Shown here: positions 32,038 to 43,749 of the stretch, piece by piece
Numbering within the stretch: the stretch's first letter is position 1
How the letters are laid out: each line of letters begins with the position of its first letter
Notes under the pieces: generated by a model
Seen by the model: only the letters and a program-made list of their open reading frames with translations
What the model was told of the DNA's origin: nothing
Database searches by the model: none
From: Pseudoips prasinana
Taxonomy: Eukaryota > Arthropoda > Insecta > Lepidoptera > Nolidae
DNA: 64,000 nt
Direction of reading: 5' to 3'
Assembly (NCBI GenBank): GCA_951640165.1
Contig: OX621244.1
Location: forward strand, 12,108,001-12,172,000
Program-made: the position numbers and the translations under genes

Positions 32038-32278
32038 TAGATGCTCTCATCGGTTCGTAAGTGATCGGCGAGGTTAAGCAATTAGGCTCATGGTCAGTCC
32101 ATAGATGGGTGACCACCAAAGTTGTTTAATTTCTGAGCAACTCCGTGCTTCGTAGGGCAAGTTAAGCTATCGGTCCCGGTTGTAGTCATTAGACAACAAT
32201 CGTTAAGCCATGTCAGAGGCCTACTGGGCGGCTTGAACAACTCTGACACAAGGGTAACCCCCATACGATAAATAAATG
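32038..32278 (+). mobile_element. 5S rRNA-derived SINE, near complete
   Basis: Head GATGCTCTCATCGGTTCGTA, GATCGGCGAGGTTAAGCAAT and TCAGTCCATAGATGGGTGAC match the 5S internal control region in order and spacing. The body has CAACAATCGTTAAGCCATGT and the tail CTACTGGGCGGCTTGAACAA, then CCCCCATACGATAAATAAAT. Confidence 0.92.
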
Positions 32279-32967
32279 TTTTGGTCCAAAAATATCTGTG
32301 TAAATTATATATCGCTCGTCTAGAAAATATTTCTATATATTAGAAATGCATACGGTAAGTTTTATAGAATTTTAAAAACGTAATACTAATAATGACTGAT
32401 TCACGGACTAGTCATAAAATAGTGATAGCTTCTTGACCTAAAAGGCTTAATTTGTTAGACATGTAGTATGAGTAAAAATATAATAAGAATAATTTATTAT
32501 GCAAAGTAAAGTTACAGAAATCCTTATATCTAATTACTAAAATAAAGTACAAGAGGGAGCATAATTATTGCTTATGGCATTCACACTAGGGCTAGCCTGA
32601 CTCGTGAAAACCCAAAAAATTTGATACCTGTCATTTAAGATAGGTATATAAATTTTTACTAAATTATAGAACAATTGTTTAAAAAAATTACTAAACATAA
32701 GAATAAAATAAAAATTGCAGGTGATTACCACACAGGCTTTATTTTTTAATTCACATTAAAATAATATATAGATCTAAAATAGTAGTCAATATGGCTTCAT
32801 TGCTAAAATTTTTATAGCTCAGGTGCTCATACTCAGTCATTATAACCAGTCCATAAGCGACCGGTCAGTGCCCTTAGCAATGGGTAGCTGAATGTGTTCA
32901 AAACACATTTTTAGTTTTGTATCAAAATCAGCAACATTAATTATTATAAATGTAAACAATAGAAAGA
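32279..32967. other. Unique AT-rich DNA
   Basis: No feature supported. Confidence 0.5.
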
Positions 32968-33095
32968 AAGGCTCTCGTGTAACGACCACAAACTGGAAGA
33001 CGCAGGATACGGGTAGCGCAATACCGGCAATTGTGGAGATCTCTAGCGGAGGCCTTTGTCTAGCAGTAGAAGACTTTAGGCTGTAATGATAAAAC
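32968..33095 (+). mobile_element. RTE-clade LINE 3' end, diverged
   Basis: CACAAACTGGAAGACGCAGG, ATACCGGCAATTGTGGAGAT and GGAGGCCTTTGTCTAGCAGT; tail TGTAATGATAA. Confidence 0.8.
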
Positions 33096-34592
33096 AATAG
33101 AAAAGATGTGCAATATGTATAGCTTGCTAACTAATGTATATAACTTGTAACAGATAATAACTCTTGATAAAATTATTTTTAGTAATGAATTAAGCTACCA
33201 TTAAAATAAAAAATAGGTAGATTTACAGGAAAATGTAACCAGGGTAGAAAAAGGTAAACTTATCAAAAGTCGTGCAACTCTATTGCACAACTATTTATTG
33301 TTTACATTACATAAATTAATGTTTTCGATTTTAGTACAAAAAGATTTTAGCCTATTCAGTAGCCTTAAGCACCCTGGTGCGTTGACACTTTCTTAACGTG
33401 CCACCTCTAATGTGGTTTAATGTCCGAACGTCCCCGTGCTTATTAAGTCATTTCAAATATCTTCTATATCTACTGGATATTATGAAAAGCAACTGTGATA
33501 CATATTATCTCAACGAAGATATATAGTACACAATTTTAAAAAACAACAAATATACAATACAAATGCATGACGCGGCGGTATATACACTTGCCATTTACCT
33601 AATAACGGCGCAAACACACTAGTATATACACTTAGGTAGCTGACTGTACTTTTATTTAGGCCACACGTTATTGTGTACTTACACAAATTAATTAATACAA
33701 TAAGTGCCATTGTGAAATTATGAGGCCAGTAATTAAAGAATGCAATACCACTCAGCAAATTCAACAGGATTTTTTGTAATGCCGCATTCGCTTATAAATA
33801 CGTTGCATGAATCTGATTTGCATACAAAAGCATAAGTGCTTTTTTATTTTATAAAGTGATCATGTATTCAGGTTATTCATACTATTGTTGCACTGTTCTG
33901 GAATGTGGCTAAAATTTGAAATTTGCATTTCAATGTATAATCTATTAGTCAACAAAATTTATGAACTTTAAATAACTTTAATTCTTGATAAGAACATTAG
34001 ACTGCTTTGAATGAAACATGCGGCGGTCATCACTGGTTTTCTCAGAGTAACCCCGGTGCAAATGTTGTATCCAGATGTTCGCAGAGTGGTGGCTAGCTCC
34101 AGTAAATAATAATGATCGAAAATGGGCAACGATACGGCATCTTATGTACAACAGTAAGCTTTGTCACAAAGGTTCAAAAGTGGCAAAAGCTTAAATTGCG
34201 TGCTTCCACTCTCTGACTTTTTGACGCAAATCACATGCAATAATTGTTGTAAATTAGGGAGACCATAAGGCCCTGGTACCAAAACGGCTTTTGATTGCTT
34301 TTGCCTGAGAAATAATAATGAAACACACGTTAACACACCAGCAAATAATCCCTTCTGGGAAATATTTGAAGAAGTTTTATTTGCTGGCCACTCATTTAAA
34401 CCATGTTTTTATAAAAATTGTTGGCCGTTACTCACCACTTCCTATTGACATAGCTCGTCGTAACGCATTTACAAAATCAGTTAAAAAAGTTTTTGAAGTG
34501 GAAGTGATCTACTCACGGGGCATCGATTGTATGTGATCTGATCCATGAGTAACATCTGTTCAAGGAGTCAACCATAAAAAATGCGCTATTAA
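33096..34592. other. Unique stretch, no gene assigned
   Basis: A weak 5S-SINE-like trace lies near 33370-33445. Frames of 64 (minus, 34142-34336) and 72 codons (plus, 34318-34536) have no recognisable domain. Confidence 0.4.
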
Positions 34593-34797
34593 AACACTGC
34601 CAACGGCAACAAAACAACTGATAAATATGCTTATATATTTCTAAATACATATGTATATTACAGATAAATTACATTGTGATACAGAACAAGTAATCGTCCT
34701 CATCCCATAATGATTTGTCCTGGGTTGGGGATCGAATCCTCGACCTCTGGCTTAACAGTGAGGGTCACTAACCACTAGACCATTTATAGGCCACCTT
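34593..34797 (-). mobile_element. SINE-D (tRNA-derived)
   Basis: Minus strand: GGCCTATAAATGGTCTAGTG, GCCAGAGGTCGAGGATTCGA and CCCAACCCAGGACAAATCAT; body TGTATCACAATGTAATTTAT; tail region GTTGCCGTTGGC truncated. Confidence 0.85.
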
Positions 34798-35223
34798 CCA
34801 ATGCCTTTCACGTCTGTTTGTCTGTTTATATATTTTAATGAAGTTTTACAACTATTTTCGGGGAAAAGATTTTATAAACAAATATTCCACACAGACTGGG
34901 TGATTACTGTAATAAATAGAAAATGCAGTTGCAATGGTAATGTATTGCGAAAATGACGTCAATGTGAATGAAAACCCTTATAGAGCGGCTTGCAGTTTCC
35001 ATTAGGTCTTGTCGGCTGGAGATTCCACAAGTATGTGACTCTACACGGTCATGTACGTACGTAAAAGTGTATTAAAGGATAATAATTCTTGAAATAAGCT
35101 TACATTAGTATAATACCTAACTTGACGAAAACAAAGAACGAATCATATTCTGTCGTGCATGTATGGTAGGGTAGGCTGAATAAAAAATATTTGAAAGTTT
35201 TGTTTGCCGTATCTTAATTGATT
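34798..35223. other. Unique AT-rich DNA
   Basis: No feature supported. Confidence 0.45.
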
Positions 35224-35480
35224 TGATTCCCGGCCCAGAAATAATAACAGGACTAACCCCTAGAGACCCATAGGTGTCGTAAAAGGCAACTGAGGAATAC
35301 ACCAAGTTGTCAATCAGCAGCGTCTCTTGTGTACTATATAGCTACTACCCAAATGCAGTCGCCAACTCACATGCCAATTGCAAACTATTACGGCAAACCC
35401 GTACAAATGGCAACTTCGTGGAATCCTTAGGAGGACGACTTTGTCCTGTTGTGTAAGATATCAGGATGATGATGATTATC
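35224..35480 (+). mobile_element. LINE 3' end, third subfamily
   Basis: GATTCCCGGCCCAGAAATAA, CATAGGTGTCGTAAAAGGCA, AATGGCAACTTCGTGGAATC and GGACGACTTTGTCCTGTTGT; tail GGATGATGATGATTAT. It resembles another abundant lepidopteran RTE-like end. Confidence 0.75.
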
Positions 35481-36483
35481 AATTAAATTTAAAAACATGT
35501 ATCTCTATAGATACATTTAACATAGTTCCTATGATGTATGTAAATATTTTTATACATGACTGAAAATAAATCTTTTCCAGACCTATTTTGGTATTTTTGG
35601 TGTTATACATATTATTCTCGTGAAAGCTTACAGACTAATGATAAAACATAACATGATGCATAGAAAAACTGTGCTTCATTTTATGTTTACGATAACTGAT
35701 GAGTTTATGTTTACACATTTTTTGTATGTAAATAGCGTATTATTGGAAATAAAAAAGAAATGCATAATCTTAAATGTATTTATTGGAAAAAAGCAATTAG
35801 CAAAATATTTCAGTGGTTCAAAGCTATGACTAAAACTTAATACATGCAATTTTTGGTAGCCCACACTAATAAATCCATTCAGTTCATTCTATCCATCTAG
35901 TTGAAGCCAACATCATTACACGAACGACCTATAAAGTTGGTAAGGACATTATGATATATGATCTAAAGAGACTTTCTGCCAGGCTTCACAATTTTGAAGC
36001 AAAACAAACGATTTTCAATACCGACATCATTAATTTTATCCTAGTTCCAACATGCTAACATTAAACGATTTATCGTCTAACAAATTTCAACTTTACGCGC
36101 TCGTAATAAGAGTCTTGATTTTGTCGGGCTGAGACGTGTAGAACAAATGGTTGGTTCTGTTCACTTTTCATGCGTTTATTACATCTTGGCACGGTATGAG
36201 AGCAATGTTATTGATTTAATTTTATCGTACTACTAAGTAGTGATGAGGTGCGTGCATATGAAAGGCATATTTTAAAAATATATTAAATTTACGTGTGTTA
36301 TCTATGATTTAGCAATTAATTGTATCTTATGTGTTAATTGAGGGTCTATAAAATATGACACATACAACGATAAAAATAAAATATAATAAACTATTATTTT
36401 CTTGTGTTACGAATAAGAATGACAGTTAAGTCTTTATATATACAAAATTATAAAAGTGTATAAAGGCACTAAAATTTAAAATA
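35481..36483. other. Unique AT-rich DNA
   Basis: Frames at 35620-35864 on both strands are not supported as genes. Confidence 0.5.
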
Positions 36484-36640
36484 AATTAAGGCCAGGTCAG
36501 ACGTAACCAAAACCAGCGAGCATGAATGAAGAATATAATGACAGTAAATGACGGAAAAGAAGCAAAGATCGTGACAAATGGCAATCAGTTGTCTCTGCCT
36601 ACCCCTCTGCGAAACAGGCGTGAGTTAATGTATGTGTAAA
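36484..36640 (+). mobile_element. RTE-like LINE 3' end, fourth subfamily
   Basis: AAAGATCGTGACAAATGGCA and CTGCCTACCCCTCTGCGAAA encode KDRDKWQSVVSAYPSAKQA then stop, a C-terminus typical of insect RTE-type ORFs. It is followed by GTTAATGTATGTG. Confidence 0.8.
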
Positions 36641-36772
36641 AGATTATGCTAGCTTGTCTGAATCATGTCATTAGAGATGTTTATCCCTTCACTTGTCAAC
36701 TGTCTCCTTCTTCAAAGTTGGTCATACTCATACAAGAATTCAAGAACTTCGATTATTGTTTTACTAGCTATG

Positions 36773-37207
36773 TCCCGCGGTTTAATCCGCGATAAACTTT
36801 ATAAATAATCACAGCTCCTCCCTTGTAGGTGATAGCGAGATAATATGTAGGCTATGTAGCCTATATGTTGACCTGGCCTATTAGTAACAACTCATAACAA
36901 CTATTTATGGGTCACACAAATAGTGGTCCAGCGCGGGACTCGAACCCGCGACACGAAGCGGCGAGGCGACTGCCTTGGCCGCTGCGCCACGCGTGCAGTC
37001 AAGTATATTCATGCCAAATTTGATGTAAAATATCCATGCAGTACTTTTTGAGTTTAGCCCAGACACACATAAAGACAAACAGACAACAATTATAAAAACT
37101 ATATTTATGGCTTCAATATCGATTGCAGATCATGTCCCAAGTATCCTTTAAAAAAATATTCAATTTACAGTTTTGATTTTCCTACGATTATATTTTATAT
37201 GTATAGA
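36773..37207 (-). mobile_element. Helitron-1 interrupted by SINE-C
   Basis: Minus strand: starts TCTATACATATAAAATATAA and ends GACATAGCTAGT, with the terminal hairpin GCGGATTAAACCGCGG. Without the inserted SINE it is close to the 325-bp length of the 19.2-kb copy. Confidence 0.88.
36888..37003 (-). mobile_element. SINE-C inserted in Helitron-1
   Basis: Minus strand: TGGCGCAGCGGCCAAGGCAG, GGGTTCGAGTCCCGCGCTGG, then body to ACCCATAAATAGTTG. The 3' block seen in other copies is absent. Confidence 0.85.
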
Positions 37208-37312
37208 ATAGATGCAATGGTCCCTTATCTAAAGCCTGATCTTTTAAGTGGAAAAGTAGACTAAACTTTATAAGTTGAGCTTTTAAAGCAACTTACATGG
37301 GCAGTGATTACC

Positions 37313-37492
37313 CTAGTGTCAGAGTTGTTCAATCCGCCCAGTAGGCCGACATGGCTTAACGACTGTTGCCTAATGCTTACAATCGGGATCGACAGCTTAA
37401 TATGCTTTCATCAGTACGGAGACGCTCGGAAATTAAAACTCTTTAGCGGTCACCCATCTATGGACTGACTGCGAGCCACTGCTCGGTAAAAA
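37313..37492 (-). mobile_element. 5S-derived SINE
   Basis: Minus strand: GCAGTCAGTCCATAGATGGG and GTGACCGCTAAAGAG; TTAAGCCATGTCGGCCTACT; tail GGGCGGATTGAACAACTCTG. The 5S head is truncated at 37492. Confidence 0.85.
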
Positions 37493-37618
37493 CCTTCCCC
37501 AAAGATCTTTACAATGGCTGATCTTGTGCTACCCGCATCCAGAGCCTTTGATCACAAAATCGTCAGTTCATCTACTGGATCGACAGCCCATGCTGCGTCT
37601 TATTTAGATTTTCTAATA
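37493..37618 (-). mobile_element. RTE-clade LINE fragment
   Basis: Complement of the RTE C-terminal region: CCAAAGATCTTTACAATGGC, TCATCTACTGGATCGACAGC and CCATGCTGCGTCTT. It abuts the 5S-SINE directly. Confidence 0.75.
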
Positions 37619-38210
37619 GCTATGTCGGTTACTTTGGCTCATGAATAAACCGTTAGGTAGAATTATTTTTAAATGAAGGAATAAATCAGTTTTAGCTGTA
37701 GATATTTCAGATAAAATCACAAAAATTTTCGTATCTTCTTCATGATTTATATAGCAACATCTGTAATCTTAAGCCAGTAAAAACACTGTGAACTCTGCCC
37801 ATAGTACTTAAATTTGATTTATAGTACTCAGCCACTCATACATGCAGCTTTGAGCGATAAAAGATGAATCATTGGGATTAATATTGTTTCGCGAATGCAT
37901 TCTTATCTCGGAACATTATGTTGGCAAATGGTTTGAAGCTACTCAAGACAAATGTACGTAGCTATTGTTGAGTTTTAAAATCATCCATTTCTGTAAACGT
38001 CATTTGATTAGATTGATGATAGATTGGTTGGAGTATTTGTACAGATAAATTGTTTTGCTTATCTATATGTTTATGGACCAGTATGAGCAGGATAACAGTA
38101 GGTAATACATTAAGGGGATGGATGACAAATCGTTTGCCAAGACACTTTAAAGGGTCTGACAATAGCTAATTTGGAGGCAAGTTTTAAGTTAATATTCCTT
38201 TCTCACATTG
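37619..38210. other. Unique AT-rich DNA
   Basis: No feature supported. Confidence 0.5.
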
Positions 38211-38578
38211 CCCTGTTGGTCTAGAGGTAGCGTCTTCACCCGCAGAGAACGAGGTCCTGGGTTCAAATCCCGGGTCGGGCCAAAAGTTATTTTGGGACTT
38301 TTCTGTAAAACAATAAATTTCTCAGTATCAGCCCGAAAACTGAAAGTTGGCGGTATTATACCCCCGTGCCTCGGAGAGCAAGTAAAGCCGTCGGTCCTGT
38401 TCCCTGCCTCTTTCCGGTCATGTCGCTAGTCGTCCCACTGGATTATGAGAGTTGTGGAATAGAAAGTTCCCTCGTGTTTGCACATACACTTGTGCACTAT
38501 AATATGTCCCGCGCATATAACTAGTCTCCATTGAGACTGGCCGCCGTGGCCGAAATTCAGATAAGAGGACACATTACA
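38211..38578 (+). mobile_element. SINE-F (tRNA-derived), full length
   Basis: Head GCCCTGTTGGTCTAGAGGTA and GGGTTCAAATCCCGGGTCGG, with GCCC/GGGC acceptor-like pairing. The long body has GTGCCTCGGAGAGCAAGTAA, AAGCCGTCGGTCCTG, CACTTGTGCACTATAATATG and TCCATTGAGACTGGCCGCCG; it ends GAGGACACATTACATT. Confidence 0.92.
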
Positions 38579-38681
38579 TTACTTATCACATAATAGCGTT
38601 ATTTTCGCGTGCCTTACCAGAATATAAAAACAGGCAGCCAGGTTTTATAGCTATGATGTCTATTATTTTAATTTCTGTGAA

Positions 38682-38940
38682 AAATAATAATAATAATATC
38701 TAGGGACAATGTCAAACAGATCATCCTAGCCCCAAACTAAGCAAAGCTTGTACTATGGGTACCATGCGACGATATACATACTTATATAGAGAGATAAATA
38801 CTTAAATACATAGAAAACATCCATGACTTAGAAACAAATATTCGTGCTCATCACATAAATATTTGCACTTACCGAGATTCGAACCCAGGACCACCAGCTT
38901 CGTAGGCTGGAGCACTACCAACTAGGCTACGGTGACCGTC
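38682..38940 (-). mobile_element. SINE-B, complete
   Basis: Minus strand: ACGGTCACCGTAGCCTAGTT, GGTCCTGGGTTCGAATCTCG, tail TAGTACAAGCTTTGCTTAGT and (ATT)n. Confidence 0.92.
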
Positions 38941-39145
38941 ATAAACAAAAATAGTAAGTCTGTGAAAGTTTCACTGTGTCCCGTTCATGAGACACAGCCC
39001 ACGGCCATACAGACAGGCGGACAGGAAACGGAGGCTTAGTGACAGGTTTATTTATCCTTTGAATAACGAACCCTAAAAAAGAAACACTTATGGTCTGGAC
39101 TCCGTCTGACACTGCTTTGTATCTTGGTATAATAAAAAAAAAAAA

Positions 39146-39280
39146 AATGATTTTATACGCGTAGACTTTAAAAAAGCGCTTGTAAATAGTCAGAACATAT
39201 TCGTAGTAATACTTAATAATTAATTTATAATTATTTCTAGGTACATATAGATAGTTAGGTACACGCATTGTAGGAAATAA
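39146..39280 (-). mobile_element. Repeat G, distal part (split by Helitron)
   Basis: TAGACTTTAAAAAAGCGCTT, AAATAGTCAGAACATATTCG and TAGGTACACGCATTG match other G tails. Continuation lies at 42828-42945 after the Helitron. Confidence 0.8.
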
Positions 39281-42200
39281 TCTATACATATAATAAAATC
39301 GCAGGAAAGTCAAAACTGTACATTGAATATTTTTTTTAAAAGATACTTGGTGCGTGATCTACATTCGATTACAAAACCAAAAATATAGTTTTTAGAATTT
39401 TTGTCTGTTTGTCTGTATGTATGTCCGGACTAAACTCAAAAACTTCTGCATGGATTAACTTCACATTTTGCATTAACATTACTCAGAGGTCAGGTCAACA
39501 TATAGGCTATATATTATCACGCTATCACCTACGGGGGAGGAGCTGTGATCTTATCTATACATATAATAAAATCGCAGGAAAGTCAAAACTGTACATTGAA
39601 TATTTTTTTTAAAAGATACTTGGGGCGTGATCTACATTCGATTACAAAACCAAAAATATAGTTTTTAGAATTTTTGTCTGTTTGTCTGTATGTATGTCCG
39701 GGCTAAACTCAAAAACTTCTGCATGGATTAACTTCAAATTTTGCATTAATATTACTTAGAGGTCAGGTCAACATATAGGCTATATATTATCACGCTATCA
39801 CCTACGGGGGAGGAGCTGTGATCTTATCTATACATATAATAAAATCGTAGGAAAGTCAAAACTGTACATTGAATATTTTTTTAAAAGGATACTTGGGGCG
39901 TGATCTACATTCGATATCGAAACCAAAAATATAGTTTTTAGAATTTTTGTCTGTTTGTCTGTATGTATGTCCGGGCTAAACTCAAAAACTTCTGCATGGA
40001 TTAACTTCAAATTTTGCATTAATATTACTAAGAGGTCAGGTCAACATATAGGCTATATATTATCACGCTATCACCTACGGGGGAGGAGCTGTGATCTTAT
40101 CTATACATATAATAAAATCGTAGGAAAGTCAAAACTGTACATTGAATATTTTTTTTAAAGGATACTTGGGGCGTGATCTACATTCGATATCGAAACCAAA
40201 AATATAGTTTTTAGAATTTTTGTCTGTTTGTCTGTATGTATGTCCGGGCTAAACTCAGAAACTACTGCATTGATTAACTTCAAATTTTGCATTAATATTA
40301 CTAAGAGGTCAGGTCAACATATAGGCTATATATTATCACGCTATCACCTACGGGGGAGGAGCTGTGATCTTATCTATACATATAATAAAATCGTAGGAAA
40401 GTCAAAACTGTACATTGAATATTTTTTTTAAAGGATACTTGGGGCGTGATCTACATTCGATATCGAAACCAAAAATATAGTTTTTAGAATTTTTGTCTGT
40501 TTGTCTGTATGTATGTCCGGGCTAAACTCAAAAACTACTGCATTGATTAACTTCAAATTTTGCATTAATATTACTAAGAGGTCAGGTCAACATATAGGCT
40601 ATATATTATCACGCTATCACCTACGGGGGAGGAGCTGTGATCTTATCTATACATATAATAAAATCGTAGGAAAGTCAAAACTGTACATTGAATATTTTTT
40701 TAAAAGGATACTTGGGGCGTGATCTACATTCTATATCAAAACCAAAAATATAGTTTTTAGAATTTTTGTCTGTTTGTCTGTATGTATGTCCGGGCTAAAC
40801 TCAAAAACTTCTGCATGGATTAACTTCTAATTTTGCATATATATTACTAAGAGGTCAGGTCAACATATAGGCTATATATTATTACGCTATCACCTACGGG
40901 GGAGGAGCTGTGATCTTATCTATACATATAATAAAATCGTAGGAAAGTCAAAACTGTACATTGAATATTTTTTTTAAAGGATACTAGGGGCGTGATCTAC
41001 ATTCGATATCGAAACCAAAAATATAGTTTTTAGAATTTTTGTCTGTTTGTCTGTATGTATGTCCGGGCTAAACTCAAAAACTACTGCATGGATTAACTTC
41101 AAAATAAAAACCTTTTTTATTTTATTTTAATCAATTATTTGGTACCTCTAACTATGATCTGGCAAGCAATACCCAAAGGCTTATGGTACAAGTATAGGGA
41201 AAATCTGAAAACTATACATTTTTAATTAAACCACAAATAGGTAAATTTTGCATATATATTACTAAGAGGTCGGGTCAACATATAGGCTACATATTATCAC
41301 GCTATCACCTACGGGGGAGGAGCTGTGATCTTATCTATACATATAATAAAATCGTAGGAAAGTCAAAACTGTACATTGAATATTTTTTTTAAAGGATACT
41401 TGGGGCGTGATCTACAATCGATATCGAAATCAAAAATATAGTTTTTAGAATTTTTGTCTGTTTGTCTGTTTGTCTGTATGTATGTCCCGGCTAAACTCAA
41501 AAACTACTATACAATATTACTAAGAGGTCAGGTCAACATCTATACATATAATAAAATCGTAGGAAAGTCAAAACTGTACATTGAATATTTTTTTTAAAGG
41601 ATACTTGGGGCGTGATCTACATTCGATATCGAAACCAAAAATATAGTTTTTAGAATTTTTGTCTGTTTGTCTGTTTGTCTGTATGTATGTCCCGGCTAAA
41701 CTCAAAAACTACTATACAATATTACTAAGAGGTCAGGTCAACATCTATACATATAATAAAATCGTAGGAAAGTCAAAACTGTACATTGAATATTTTTTTT
41801 AAAGGATACTTGGGGCGTGATCTACATTCGATATCGAAACCAAAAATATAGTTTTTAGAATTTTTGTCTGTTTGTCTGTTTGTCTGTATGTATGTCCGGG
41901 CTAAACTCAAAAACTACTGCATGGATTAACTTAAAATTTTGCATTAATATTACTAAGAGGTCGGGTCAACATATAGGCTACATATTATCACGCTATCACC
42001 TACGGGGGAGGAGCTGTGATCTTATCTATACATATAATAATCTATATCTATATCTATGCATGTAATAAAATCGTAGGAAAGTCAAAACTGGACATTGAAT
42101 ATTTTTTTTAAAGGATACTTGGGGCGTGATCTACAATCGATATCGAAACCAAAAATATAGTATTTAGAATTTTTGTCTGTTTGTCTGTATGTATGTCCGG

Positions 42201-42827
42201 GCTAAACTCAAAATCGACTGCATGGATTAACTTCGAATTTGGCATTAATATTACTAAGAGATCAGGTCAACATATGGGCTATATATTATCACGCTGTCAC
42301 CTACGGGGGAGGAGCTGTGATCTTATCTATACATATAATAAAATCGTAGGAAAGTCAAAACTGTACATTGAATATTTTTTTAAAAGGATACTTTTGGCGT
42401 GATCTACAATCGATATCGAAACCAGAAATATAGTTTTAAGATTTTTTGTCTGTTTGTCCGGACTAAACTCAAAAAGCACTGCATGGTTTAACTTCAAATT
42501 TTGCATTAATATTACTTAGAGGTCGGGTCAACCTAATCTAATAGGAGTTACCTTTGTGATTAATGCATCGTTGATTATTATTTTACTTTAGTTGACTTAC
42601 TGACTTTACTTAAGGACAATTGATGACATAGGGTAATTTTTTTAAATAACAGTAGCAAAGTAATCTTTAGTTTATTTCATAGCTAGGTTATTTATAGGTT
42701 AGGTTTTCTTTAATTTATATTGATTATTTCTTTTGAACGTTATATTTTTTAGATTTAGCTAGAAATAAGTAGTTATATTGGTTATCATTCAAAATTGTCG
42801 CGGACGAAGTCGCGGGCACCAGCTAGT
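39281..42827 (+). mobile_element. Helitron with internal tandem array of 5' units
   Basis: The 5' end is TCTATACATATAATAAAATC at 39281, preceded by A. The 3' end is a GC hairpin (CGCGGACGAAGTCGCG) and GGGCACCAGCTAGT ending at 42827, followed by T: the A|T Helitron target. Units start at 39281, 39554, 39827, 40100, 40373, 40646, 40919, 41334, 41539, 41744, 42025 (28-bp stub), 42053 and 42326. Most are exactly 273 bp. Each stops at GGGGGAGGAGCTGTGATCTTA, before the hairpin and CTAGT of complete Helitron-1 copies. The last unit passes at 42535 into a different ~290-bp 3' segment. No Rep/helicase gene is present. Small recurrent frames here are repeat artefacts. Confidence 0.92.
41102..41243. other. 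142-bp insertion in the seventh unit
   Basis: Begins AAATAAAAACCTTTTTTATT, as at the 3' end of repeat G, then ~110 bp of sequence not seen elsewhere in the window. Spacing between units rises from 273 to 415. Confidence 0.7.
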
Positions 42828-42945
42828 TTACAATAAGATTTATTTTATAACAGTCACGATATTAAATTAACTTAAATTAAGTTATTGTCAAGGATCATGT
42901 GTAGGTTTAACTATCAAAATTTAAAATTTTAGCTATATTTTTACT
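42828..42945 (-). mobile_element. Repeat G, proximal part (after Helitron)
   Basis: AAGATTTATTTTATAACAGT, AAGTTATTGTCAAGGATCAT and GTAGGTTTAACTATCAAAAT continue the G copy interrupted at 39280. Confidence 0.8.
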
Positions 42946-43260
42946 ACTATGATATGATATAAAATACCAGTCTTTACAAATTTAATATAAATTTAAATAT
43001 TGCTGTCTAACCTTATTAGAAAAAGATAGATTGTAAAATATCTGAAGGTCTTCTTTACAAAGAGCCTGAAATGTCAATACCAGCTTTTGTTAAGTTTAAA
43101 CTCTATTTGATATTATATAATCGAATCCCTATCATATTATGACAGAGTTTGACTATGAAATTTCACTTGTAACAGAATAATTACGGTTTAAATAAACACA
43201 CTCAACCTTCAACTTTTCATTATAAATCCTAAGTTTGTAATGTATGTATTTAAAATATAT
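42946..43260. other. Unique AT-rich DNA
   Basis: No feature supported. Confidence 0.45.
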
Positions 43261-43261
43261 G

Positions 43262-43565
43262 GACCATTTTTTTTTTATTATTCGGGACTAGTCCCTCCCT
43301 CTTACCCACCACTGCAACTCCTGTAAGCCAGGATCAACAGTGGCACTCAATTAAATGACACTGAGCGTTGAGGCTCAGGCATGTCCCGGGGAATCGCTTT
43401 AACTGTCTTGGATCCCGCAACGAATTTAATCAGAAAGAATTTTTTTCTTATAGGAGGCGTTAGAAAATGAATTGTTCCACTTCCCTCCAGAGCAAAGCGG
43501 GAGACAGAATGATGTAAAGAGGCTATAGCCTCATAAAACGAGAGAATTGCAACTGCAATAGCAGT
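43262..43565. other. GC-richer patch, possible old repeat
   Basis: Blocks such as CTAGTCCCTCCCTCTTACCC and CTGTAAGCCAGGATCAACAG stand out from the AT-rich context. I see no second copy in the window and no coding frame. Confidence 0.3.
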
Positions 43566-43749
43566 AACTTGCCAGCTGCAATAGCAAATATATGGAACAA
43601 TAGAATAATATCAAATATTAAAAATACCGTCGAGTTGATAAATTTTCCAACTGATGTCTTCTACCCATTTTTTTATCATTATAAACTCTTCACAAACAAC
43701 CTTAAATATACTTACCATATTATTTCATTTATGATATTGTATCAATATA

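Noticed and set aside
39281..42535. Regularly spaced repeats that could suggest a CRISPR array or satellite gene family
   Set aside because: Units are head-to-tail 273-bp copies with no unique spacers and Helitron ends. The recurrent 61-73-codon frames simply repeat with the unit.
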